Origin: an uncultured Phascolarctobacterium sp.
Lineage (GTDB): Bacteria > Bacillota > Negativicutes > Acidaminococcales > Acidaminococcaceae
Assembly (NCBI RefSeq): GCF_905212365.1
Contig: NZ_CAJMEH010000033.1
Location: forward strand, 1-21,052
DNA: 21,052 nt
Direction of reading: 5' to 3'
The notes under the pieces were generated by a model. That model made no database searches and was not told where the DNA came from. It saw only the letters and a list, made by a program, of their open reading frames with translations. Each line of letters opens with the position of its first letter. Position 1 is the stretch's first letter. Position numbers and translations under genes: made by a program. Positions 14,501 through 20,936 of the stretch are shown here, in pieces.

Positions 14501-16021
14501 ATGTTAGCTACTGATTTAGCCCGGCGCTTGCCTGCATATACGCGTGCTATCCTGACAGCCTTAAACGCAGCGGGCTTTGAAGCCTATTTAGTAGGCGGAG
14601 CCGTGCGCGACCTGCTGCTGGGACTGACGCCGGATGATTTTGATATTACCACCAGCGCCCGCCCGGAGCAGGTGCTGCAGCTTTGCCGCCAAAAAGGCTG
14701 GCCCACGGTGGATAAGCTGGGCCATAACTTCGGCTGCGTTATTATTCTGCTGGACAGCGTGCCGACGGAGGTCACTACCTTCCGCGGCGAGCGCTACAAC
14801 GACGCCGACGTTCACCGCCCCGCCGCCACCTGGTACTGCGATACCTTGCGGGAGGATTTGAGCCGCCGGGATTTTACCGTGAACGCCATGGCTTTAGACA
14901 TCGGTGGTACACTGTACGACTACTTCGGCGGACAGCAGGATTTGGCCGCCGGGCTGCTGCGCACCGTAGGCGAGCCGGAGCTACGCTATCAAGAGGACGC
15001 TCTGCGTATGCTGCGGGCCTGCCGCTTCACCGCCCAATTAGGCTTTACCTATGTGCAAAGCAGCGGCAACTGCGGCCCCTGCGGCATGAAGGGAACGCCC
15101 TATTACCTGCCCCGCAGCTACCGCTTCCCTGTGGAGCGCTGCCAAGGCCTTTCCTTAGAGCGGGTGCGCCGCGAAATAGAAAAGCTGCTCCTAAGCCAAT
15201 ACGCAGGCCGCGGCCTGATGCTCATGCTGGCTACGGGACTTTTAGGCGCCAGCTGCCGCGCCCGTCAAAACAAAGCGGACATTGACGTTCCCGTACTGCC
15301 GGAGGCCCTGCATCTTTTGGGCCTGCGCCAAAACCCCCGCTTTCATCTATACGATACCTGGGAGCATACTCTTTTAGCCATCGATAACAGCCCGCGCCAG
15401 CTGCCTATCCGCTGGGCGCTGCTGCTGCACGATTTAGGCAAGGGCCTGCCGCAGATACGCACGACTAATAAGGAAGGCCAGCCCAGCGACCCAGGCCACG
15501 AGGCGCAAAGCGCAGTTATGGCGCAGGAAATTTTAACGCGGCTGCGTTATCCTGCCGCCTTTGTGCGTTTAGTAGTCTGGCTGGTGGCACAGCATATGCG
15601 CTTCGCCCCCATGCTGCTGACCGGCGAGAAAACGCTGCTGCGCTGGGTGCGCAGCGAAGCTACCGGCGGCGCATTTAAAAGCTCCGCCCAGCTTACGGAG
15701 GCCTACACGCTGCTCACCGAAGTCTTTTTAGCCGACATGGGCGCTACCCACGCCCGCGAAAACCCGCAGCTGATGGCCGAAGGCCGCGCCCTGGGCGAGC
15801 AGATTATCGAGCTGGCACGCACACGCATGCCCGTCGCTCCCGGCGATTTGGCCGTCGGCGGCCGCGACCTGCTGGCGCTGCTGCCGCAAGAGCAGCTGAA
15901 AAACGCCTTCAGCTATTTACTGGAACGGGTGCAGTCCGGCAACCTGCCCAATGACCGCGACGCGCTGCTGGCAGCCGTCCGCAAAAATATAAAACGGCGT
16001 CAAAACGCCGCAACGATATGA
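14501..16021 (+). CDS. cca: CCA-adding tRNA nucleotidyltransferase with HD domain
   Basis: A 506-residue class II nucleotidyltransferase that builds or repairs the CCA end of tRNA. Visible motifs: GGAVRDLLLG (32-41), metal-binding D46/D48 in DDFDIT, TFRGERY (93-99), EDLSRRDFTVNAMA (118-131) and EDALRMLRACRFTAQLGF (165-182). An HD phosphohydrolase domain follows (WEHTLLA, H310/D311 in LLHDLGKG, then GHEAQSA). Between the GF at 182 and GLSLERVRRE near 216, where relatives have a short helix, there is a longer Cys/Pro/Tyr-rich segment with C191, C194 and C214. The start at 14501 has AAGGAT upstream, inside the end of the acetyltransferase gene. Co-transcribed with its neighbours. Confidence 0.94.
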   Translation: MLATDLARRLPAYTRAILTALNAAGFEAYLVGGAVRDLLLGLTPDDFDITTSARPEQVLQLCRQKGWPTVDKLGHNFGCVIILLDSVPTEVTTFRGERYNDADVHRPAATWYCDTLREDLSRRDFTVNAMALDIGGTLYDYFGGQQDLAAGLLRTVGEPELRYQEDALRMLRACRFTAQLGFTYVQSSGNCGPCGMKGTPYYLPRSYRFPVERCQGLSLERVRREIEKLLLSQYAGRGLMLMLATGLLGASCRARQNKADIDVPVLPEALHLLGLRQNPRFHLYDTWEHTLLAIDNSPRQLPIRWALLLHDLGKGLPQIRTTNKEGQPSDPGHEAQSAVMAQEILTRLRYPAAFVRLVVWLVAQHMRFAPMLLTGEKTLLRWVRSEATGGAFKSSAQLTEAYTLLTEVFLADMGATHARENPQLMAEGRALGEQIIELARTRMPVAPGDLAVGGRDLLALLPQEQLKNAFSYLLERVQSGNLPNDRDALLAAVRKNIKRRQNAATI

Positions 16022-16031
16022 GGAGAATATT

Positions 16032-16796
16032 ATGGAGATACGCAAAATAACAATCGGAGCCTTGTGCTGCTTTGTCATTTTAGCCGGAACAAATTATTTG
16101 CTCAAGCAATACGGCAGTCCCGCTATCGCCAGCGCCGACGCCGCAGACTCCGGCGCATCCGGTGGAGCCGCCCAGTTTGCAGGTAAGCACGATATCAAAG
16201 ATTCTCCCTATTTCGCCCACCCCGATATTTATAACCTGCAGGCCAACGAACATCTGCTAATCCTGCCCCATTATCCCACGCTGCAGCAAAGCACAGCCTA
16301 CAGCTGCGGACCCGTTGCCGCCAATACCGTGGTCAAATATTATCTGGGCCAACCGCTGCACAGCGAAATGGAGGTCTGCAAAATGATGTCCACCAGCAGC
16401 ACCAGCGGCACTACCGCCAAGGGCATGGCTTCCTACTTCAAGCAAATCGGCTGGCAGGTCAAATCCTCCGCCAAGGATAAAACGCCTGATAATTACGAGG
16501 ATTTTTTAACCTTCGTCAAAAGCAATCTGCAAAATAATACGCCCATCATGGTGGAAAACATCGACTGGGGCGGGCACTGGCGCGTCATCATCGGCTACGA
16601 CACCATGGGGACGCAGCACACCGGCGACGATGTGCTGCTCATGGCCGACCCTTTCGACACCAGCGACCACTTTCAGGACGGCTATAATATCGTTCCGGCA
16701 GAACGCTTCTTCTATATGTGGTTCGACGCGCATCTTTTCAACCGCTCCGAACAGCTGCGTCAATGGGTAACGGCCACGCCGCCTCAGTCTAAATAA
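16032..16796 (+). CDS. C39-like papain-fold cysteine peptidase, exported
   Basis: A 254-residue protein with an N-terminal signal anchor (about residues 5-24) and a low-complexity Ala/Ser/Gly stretch to residue 48. The rest is a peptidase C39-like domain: catalytic Cys92 in TAYSCGPVAANTVVKYYLG, His182 in GGHWRVIIGYD and Asp206 in LLMADPFD. Such proteins cleave peptides or peptide bridges in the periplasm or at the cell surface; no ABC transporter domain is fused, so it is not a bacteriocin exporter. GAGGAG lies 6 nt before the ATG and the gene starts 10 nt after cca, the last of the plus-strand unit. Substrate unknown. Confidence 0.85.
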   Translation: MEIRKITIGALCCFVILAGTNYLLKQYGSPAIASADAADSGASGGAAQFAGKHDIKDSPYFAHPDIYNLQANEHLLILPHYPTLQQSTAYSCGPVAANTVVKYYLGQPLHSEMEVCKMMSTSSTSGTTAKGMASYFKQIGWQVKSSAKDKTPDNYEDFLTFVKSNLQNNTPIMVENIDWGGHWRVIIGYDTMGTQHTGDDVLLMADPFDTSDHFQDGYNIVPAERFFYMWFDAHLFNRSEQLRQWVTATPPQSK

Positions 16797-16799
16797 TGC

Positions 16800-16831
16800 A
16801 AAAAAAGAGCCGCTCCCTGCGGAATGGCTCT
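16800..16831 (-). terminator. Minus-strand terminator of the NamZ-like gene
   Basis: Stem AGAGCC / GGCTCT with an inner CC/GG pairing, followed on the minus strand by seven T. It overlaps the 3' end of the plus-strand unit and forms a convergent pair with the hairpin at 16851. Confidence 0.75.
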
Positions 16832-16850
16832 ATAAAAATAAAAATTCATC

Positions 16851-16879
16851 ACGGCATAGCTGGCTGCTATGCCGTTTTT
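16851..16879 (+). terminator. Plus-strand terminator of the nat-cca-peptidase unit
   Basis: A 10-bp perfect stem ACGGCATAGC / GCTATGCCGT with a 5-nt loop, followed by five T. Confidence 0.88.
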
Positions 16880-16922
16880 CATGCAATTTTTATTTTTCAG
16901 TATTCCTCCTGCATTCTTTGCG

Positions 16923-18125
16923 TCAATGATATAACAAATAAGGCTCTGCTTTTTTACTGAAAGCGGCGCATTCCTGCCGCCAGCGGGCAAAAACCTGCTC
17001 CGCCTCCTCCCCCTCCCGCAGGCTGCTTTCGCCCAAAGCAATATCCAGCTTATAGCCCAACGCGCCGTAGCCCCGCTCCGGGAACTGTACCTTATCGGGA
17101 TACAAGCGACGGAAGGTGGTCAAGAGTAAATAATCAAGCTCCGGCAGATTTACCTGCCGCTTATCCAATAAATAAATCTCCACGCCCTGCACCAGTTCGC
17201 CTTTATATGCGCCATAGCGCGGCGTAAAGGCCGCAGCGCGAAAAGCCACATGGGGCAGCTGCAGCGCCTCCAGCGCCCGCTTCACCTCCTGCGCGTCGGC
17301 AAAGGGCGCGCCCATAACGGCAAAGGGCTGCGCTGTGCCCACCCCTACGGATAGATTGCTGTCGCCGCTGACGCCGGTAGCGCAGTATAAAAACGCCGTC
17401 TCCGCCGTAGGAATCAAGGGCGAGGTCAGCACCCATGGCAGCCTGGTATCCTGCCACAGCATACTGCGGCGGTAATGCTTCATAGGCACCACCTCTAAAG
17501 CGCAGTTAATTTTTTCTTCCGTGTTGATATAACGGGCAAATTCGCCGATGGTCAAGCCGTGACGCAGCGGAATAGAGTACAAGCCAATAAAGCTGCTGAA
17601 GCTCTCTTTCAGCACCGGCCCCTGCACTGCGCCGCCCAAAGGATTAGGACGGTCCAGTACTACAACCTGCTTGTGATATTTAGCGCATTCCTCCATAATA
17701 TAAGCCATCGAAGAAAAGTAGGTGTAGTGACGCACGCCCACGTCCTGAATATCCACCACCATGGTATCGATAGCGTCCAGCATCTCCTTGGTAGGACGGT
17801 GGCTGCTTTGATAAAGGCTGAACACGGGAATACCGTCGTACTCGTGTCCGGCAAATTCCTCGCCCGCCGCCACTGCGCCGTACAAGCCGTGCTCCGGCAC
17901 AAAAACAGCCTGCAAATCGTACTGCTGCCGCAGCAGCTCCACGCTGGAGCGCAGCTGGCTGTCCACTCCCGTTTGATTCGTAAATAAGCCCAAACGCTTG
18001 CCTGCCAGCAGCTCCTGTACCTGCGGCTCCGCCAAACGCTCCACGCCCAGCTTCACCGGAGCTTGTTTAGCCGCGCAGCCTGACATAAGCAGCAGGCAGC
18101 ATAATAGCAAAATGATTTTACGCAT
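16923..18125 (-). CDS. namZ: NamZ-like (DUF1343) exo-beta-N-acetylmuramidase lipoprotein
   Basis: A 400-residue lipoprotein: signal peptide to LLLMSGC (Cys17), then a full DUF1343/GH171-type domain. Landmarks are GLFTNQTGV (46-54), VFVPEHGLYG (74-83, with E78/H79 at the conserved active-site motif), VVDIQDVGVRHYTY, LDRPNPLGG (157-165), HGLTIGEFARY and TGVSGDSNLSVGVGTAQPF. Family members such as Bacillus NamZ release MurNAc from the non-reducing end of peptidoglycan fragments, in wall recycling. The start is the ATG at 18125 with AGGGG 9 nt upstream. It is a single-gene unit with its promoter in the dispersed repeat and its own terminator. The enzymatic call is by family; no muramic-acid uptake genes are in view. 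Confidence 0.9.
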   Translation of the reverse strand: MRKIILLLCCLLLMSGCAAKQAPVKLGVERLAEPQVQELLAGKRLGLFTNQTGVDSQLRSSVELLRQQYDLQAVFVPEHGLYGAVAAGEEFAGHEYDGIPVFSLYQSSHRPTKEMLDAIDTMVVDIQDVGVRHYTYFSSMAYIMEECAKYHKQVVVLDRPNPLGGAVQGPVLKESFSSFIGLYSIPLRHGLTIGEFARYINTEEKINCALEVVPMKHYRRSMLWQDTRLPWVLTSPLIPTAETAFLYCATGVSGDSNLSVGVGTAQPFAVMGAPFADAQEVKRALEALQLPHVAFRAAAFTPRYGAYKGELVQGVEIYLLDKRQVNLPELDYLLLTTFRRLYPDKVQFPERGYGALGYKLDIALGESSLREGEEAEQVFARWRQECAAFSKKAEPYLLYH

Positions 18126-18149
18126 AAGCAATATCCCCTCGTGTATTAA

Positions 18150-18241
18150 CAATTACTTATATTATACCATAAAGGTATAAGTTGTACATCGGCTCTCGCT
18201 TCGCTTTCAGCTTGCAAATAGCTTTGTACAAGCTTTATACC
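18150..18241. repeat. Dispersed ~92-bp repeat, copy B
   Basis: Matches copy A (11952-12045) without gaps across the core; about nine differences in the 54 bases after GTTGTACATC. Its ends, GGTATAAGTTGTACA and TGTACAAGCTTTATACC, are near-perfect inverted repeats, so the unit is palindromic at the edges. Confidence 0.75.
18161..18188 (-). promoter_or_regulatory. Promoter of the NamZ-like gene, inside the dispersed repeat
   Basis: On the minus strand TGTACA (18183-18188), a 16-nt spacer and a perfect TATAAT (18161-18166), 36 nt before the ATG. Identical hexamers and spacing to the barnase promoter. Confidence 0.6.
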
Positions 18242-18302
18242 ACAAGGGCATAAGCTCTGCTTTCGCCTTCGGCTCTGCAATCGCTAAGCATTCACTTAAT
18301 AC
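18234..18302. repeat. Diverged third copy of the dispersed repeat, in tandem
   Basis: Directly abuts copy B. It shares TATACCACAAGG with copy A and a diverged centre (GCTCT, GCTTTCGCCTT, TGCAATCGCT, AAGCATT), but lacks the GTTGTACATC block and the TGTACAAGC arm. Confidence 0.45.
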
Positions 18303-18320
18303 TGTAAGGTGATAATTATA

Positions 18321-18352
18321 GAAAAGCGACCCGCAGCATCGCAGATCGCTTA
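18321..18352 (-). terminator. Probable minus-strand terminator after the gene remnant
   Basis: Outer stem AAGCGA / TCGCTT with partial inner pairing, followed on the minus strand by a short T-run (CTTTTC). It would end transcripts from the phosphatase gene and remnant. Confidence 0.5.
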
Positions 18353-18360
18353 ATTTGCGC

Positions 18361-18531
18361 TTATTTATTTATCGAATAACGCAGCCACACAGACCCGTTA
18401 AGATACGAGGTCACATTTGTTAAGTGTAAATTCACAGGCTCGCTGTCCAGCGGCAAGCCGTCAAACGCAGCCGTCATGCCCTTTCTGCCGTCAATTCCCG
18501 GAGCCAGCAAAATGCTTTTTGAGCATAGCAT
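18361..18531 (-). pseudogene. Probable C-terminal gene remnant
   Basis: A 56-residue open stretch that reads like coding DNA: GC-rich third positions and a sensible protein (ILLAPGIDGRKGMTAAFDG, then LDSEPVNLHLTNVTSYLNG, ending WLRYSINK). There is no ribosome binding site at its first ATG. A second open stretch in another frame (18491-18569; LSIENFLQQWYAMLKK) overlaps it on the upstream side, as expected if a frameshift broke one gene. I do not recognise the family; the tail resembles a beta-rich surface domain only vaguely. It could instead be a small unannotated gene. Confidence 0.35.
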
Positions 18532-18569
18532 ACCACTGCTGTAAAAAATTTTCTATGCTCAGCCCAGTT

Positions 18570-19025
18570 TCAGTACCCCAAATGCTGCAGCAAGCCTTCA
18601 AGCCCTTCCATAATATCATCATAAGTGATATCAAAATCGCCGGTGTACCAGGGATCGGCAATGCTTTGCCCAGCCCGCGGCGTATAGTCCAGCAGCAAAT
18701 GAATCTTTCCTTCGGCATCATTGCCCAACAGGCGCTGCAAATTCCGCAGATTATTGCTGTCCATCGCCAGCAGCAAATCGTAATAGCGATAGTCCCGCAC
18801 CGTCACCTGACGCGCAGTTTTGCCCGCCACACTGATGCCCAGCTGCGCCAGCTTGCGTTTAGTACCGTAATGCACGGAGTTGCCCAGCTCCTCGCGGCTG
18901 GTAGCGGCGCTGGCAATTTCAAAATCAGCGGCGACTCCCTTGCGGCGCACTATATCCTTCAACAAAAATTCCGCCATAGGCGAGCGGCAAATATTGCCGT
19001 GGCAGATGAAAAGTATTTTGTGCAT
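18570..19025 (-). CDS. Low-molecular-weight protein tyrosine phosphatase
   Basis: A 151-residue cytoplasmic phosphatase, the normal size. The phosphate-binding loop CHGNICRS (Cys8 nucleophile, Arg14) is at the N-terminus, and the general acid D124 is in ADPWYTGDF; YYDLLLAMDSNNL (81-93) is another family landmark. Start is the ATG at 19025 with AAGGAG 6 nt upstream; the frame extends six codons further without a better site. It removes phosphate from tyrosine or arginine in proteins, in many Firmicutes linked to capsule or stress control. No tyrosine-kinase or capsule gene lies nearby, so its role here is open. Confidence 0.94.
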   Translation of the reverse strand: MHKILFICHGNICRSPMAEFLLKDIVRRKGVAADFEIASAATSREELGNSVHYGTKRKLAQLGISVAGKTARQVTVRDYRYYDLLLAMDSNNLRNLQRLLGNDAEGKIHLLLDYTPRAGQSIADPWYTGDFDITYDDIMEGLEGLLQHLGY

Positions 19026-19043
19026 TTTTCGCTCCTTCTCCAT

Positions 19044-19277
19044 AACCCTTGCAAAATTTTATAATTCCAAAATCCCGCAATCTTTGTCAATTCCATTGTG
19101 ATAAAAGACGTGATGTGATACTTTGATTGTATCACATCACGTCCGCATTTACACTATGCAGTTGCACAAAATAATTATTACATTCACTTGCCTATATTTA
19201 TAGGCAAATCTGGCTAACTAATATACTAATTATAAGCCAAACACTTCTCGTAAATATTGATACACAATAAATTGCGT
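19044..19277. other. Hairpin-rich intergenic stretch
   Basis: No gene seen. It contains the 15-bp perfect hairpin at 19107-19143 and a second one, TTGCCTAT / ATAGGCAA with a 4-nt loop (19188-19207). Neither has a good T-run. TTGACA occurs on the minus strand near 19085 but without a well-spaced -10 element for the phosphatase gene. Confidence 0.5.
19107..19143. repeat. 15-bp perfect inverted repeat
   Basis: Arms GACGTGATGTGATAC (19107-19121) and GTATCACATCACGTC (19129-19143) around a 7-nt loop. On the minus strand it is followed by CTTTTATC only, so it is a weak terminator at best. An operator or a mobile palindromic element are alternatives. Confidence 0.75.
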
Positions 19278-19310
19278 AAAAAACGACGCCTGCACCGAAG
19301 CGCAAGCGTC
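19278..19310 (-). terminator. Terminator of the rubredoxin/glutamate-synthase-like gene
   Basis: An 11-bp stem (two G-U pairs) closed by a TTCG tetraloop, arms at 19285-19295 and 19300-19310, followed on the minus strand by six T. It lies 21 nt past the stop. Confidence 0.92.
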
Positions 19311-19331
19311 ATTATTTTTAGAAGCCATTAT

Positions 19332-20717
19332 TTAAGCATGCCTGATATTGGTAAACTCTGAAATTTCACGGTTGATGGTAACGAGGTCGTCAGTGCCCAT
19401 GTCATGCACCGAAGCATGCCCTGTAATGCGGGCAAAGGTTTTTAATTCTTCCAGCGACACATTCAAAAAATTAGCTACTCTTTGAGCCGCAGCGTCGATC
19501 TTCAAGCGCTGGCGCAGCTCCTCATCCTGAGTGGCAATACCCATTGGACAATTGCCGCTGCCGCAAATGCGATACTGCTGGCAGGCAGCCGCTATCAAGG
19601 CAGAAGAAGCGATAGCCACAGCGTCGGCGCCCATAGCCAAAGCCTTGGCAAAATCTGCGGATACGCGCAAACCGCCGGTAATCACCAGCGAAATGTCCGA
19701 GCGTACTGCATCCAAATATTTACGCGCACGGTAAAGAGCGTAAACCGTAGGCACGGTAGTAGCCTCGCGCAGCAGCAGCGGACTGGAGCCGGTAGCGCCG
19801 CCGCGGCCATCGATAGTAATAAAATCAGGCTCGGCGTAAACGCAGAACTCCAAATCGCGCTCAATGCGGCCGGCCGCTATCTTAATACCAATGGGCCGTC
19901 CATCGGAACGGCGGCGTAACATGCTGACCATTTCCTTCAAATCCTCTTTGCTGTTCAGCTCCGGGAATTTGCTAGGACTTTGAATATCCTCTCCCTGCTT
20001 TTTGCCGCGAATGGCCGCGATTTCTGCCGTTACCTTTTCTCCCGGCAAATGACCGCCCATACCCGGCTTTGTGCCTTGCCCTATCTTAATTTCAATAGCG
20101 TCGGCAGCGCGCAAATTTTCATCTGTCACGCTGTATTTATTGGGAATGTACTCAAAAATATATTTATAGGCAGCCTCCTGCTCCTCCTTTAAAATACCAC
20201 CTTCACCGCTGCACATAGCGGTTTTTGCCATAGCTGCGCCTTTAGCCAAAGCAATTTTGGTTTCCTTGGATAAGGCGCCGAAAGACATATGCGAAATATA
20301 CACAGGGTTTTGCAGAATCATCGGCCGTTTGGCATTCTTGCCAATTACTGTAGCGGTCACTACCGCGGCATCGTCATCCAAGGGCGGCGGGTTAAGCTGC
20401 GCGCCTAAAAGCAAAATATCGTCCCAATTTGGCATCGGCATTTTCGTACCCATAGCGCCGCCCAAGGATTTACCGCTCACCGCCATTTCGTGAATTTCCT
20501 TCATATAGCGGCAGCTATCGTCCAAACGGGTAAAGCGGCTGTCGTAAGCCAAATCCTTCGCAACGGCTGCAGTCGTTGCCCTTACAGGCTCACTGACCGC
20601 AGGCTGCGTTTCTTCTAATTTAAAAACAGAACCCGGCTGTTTGCAAACAGGACAGAACTCCGGCGGAGCTTCTCCTTCATGCACATAACCGCATACGCCG
20701 CAAATAAATTTTTTCAT
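19332..20717 (-). CDS. Rubredoxin-like domain fused to FMN-binding glutamate-synthase-like domain
   Basis: A 461-residue fusion. Residues 1-36 are a short rubredoxin-like knuckle pair (CGVC at 6-9, CPVC at 22-25), which would hold one iron. The rest is the FMN/iron-sulfur domain of glutamate synthase large subunit (GltB2-like): SFGALSKETKIALAKGA, GEGG, IEIKIGQGTKPGMGG, IDGRGGATGSSP, VITGGLRVSADFAKALAMGADAV, and cysteines 379, 385 and 390 in ACQQYRICGSGNCPMGIATQ for a 3Fe-4S cluster. No glutaminase domain is present, so it is likely an oxidoreductase using ammonia or another acceptor; the reaction is not known. GGGAGG lies 6 nt before the ATG. A Fur/PerR-like box lies about 100 nt upstream. 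Confidence 0.92.
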   Translation of the reverse strand: MKKFICGVCGYVHEGEAPPEFCPVCKQPGSVFKLEETQPAVSEPVRATTAAVAKDLAYDSRFTRLDDSCRYMKEIHEMAVSGKSLGGAMGTKMPMPNWDDILLLGAQLNPPPLDDDAAVVTATVIGKNAKRPMILQNPVYISHMSFGALSKETKIALAKGAAMAKTAMCSGEGGILKEEQEAAYKYIFEYIPNKYSVTDENLRAADAIEIKIGQGTKPGMGGHLPGEKVTAEIAAIRGKKQGEDIQSPSKFPELNSKEDLKEMVSMLRRRSDGRPIGIKIAAGRIERDLEFCVYAEPDFITIDGRGGATGSSPLLLREATTVPTVYALYRARKYLDAVRSDISLVITGGLRVSADFAKALAMGADAVAIASSALIAAACQQYRICGSGNCPMGIATQDEELRQRLKIDAAAQRVANFLNVSLEELKTFARITGHASVHDMGTDDLVTINREISEFTNIRHA

Positions 20718-20749
20718 ATTTTTCCTCCCTTACTGCTAAATAGCCTTGC

Positions 20750-20772
20750 AAATGCCGTGACCAGCGGCATTT
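20750..20772. promoter_or_regulatory. Hairpin in the leader of the rubredoxin/glutamate-synthase-like gene
   Basis: An 8-bp perfect inverted repeat AAATGCCG / CGGCATTT with a 7-nt loop, 33 nt before the ATG, between the Fur/PerR-like box and the ribosome binding site. No T-run follows on the minus strand, so it is not a terminator; it may shape the leader RNA or bind a regulator. Confidence 0.45.
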
Positions 20773-20810
20773 TAACCTTGTGACCCTAAGGAGCATCATT
20801 TTCTTTTTAT

Positions 20811-20825
20811 CAATAATGATTATCC
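20811..20825. promoter_or_regulatory. Fur/PerR-family operator-like palindrome
   Basis: Centre ATAATGATTAT (20813-20823) is a perfect 5-1-5 palindrome, matching the core of the PerR consensus and, read on the minus strand as GATAATCATTATT, 12 of 13 positions of the Fur 6-1-6 core. The outer two bases on each side deviate from PerR. It lies 94 nt upstream of the gene start. No regulator gene is in the window. Confidence 0.5.
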
Positions 20826-20893
20826 TCCGAGACCTTATACTATTATTCTACGGCAAAGGATAAAATCCTGCTATCGATAAAGCTTCCAGGCAA

Positions 20894-20923
20894 CAAAAAA
20901 GAGCCCACTAAAAAGTGAGCTCT
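20894..20923 (-). terminator. Terminator of the sodium-pump decarboxylase beta-subunit gene
   Basis: A 10-bp stem AGAGCTCACT / AGTGGGCTCT (one G-U pair) with a 4-nt loop, followed by six T on the minus strand, 14 nt after the stop codon. Confidence 0.92.
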
Positions 20924-20936
20924 TAATTTGACTAAA

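Noticed and set aside
16032..16796. Bacteriocin-processing C39 peptidase/exporter
   Set aside because: The peptidase-like domain stands alone, with no ABC transporter domains and no double-glycine leader peptide gene nearby.
19025..19090. Promoter TTGACA with TATAAA for the phosphatase gene
   Set aside because: The spacer would be 21 nt, too long for a normal promoter, and no better -10 element fits.
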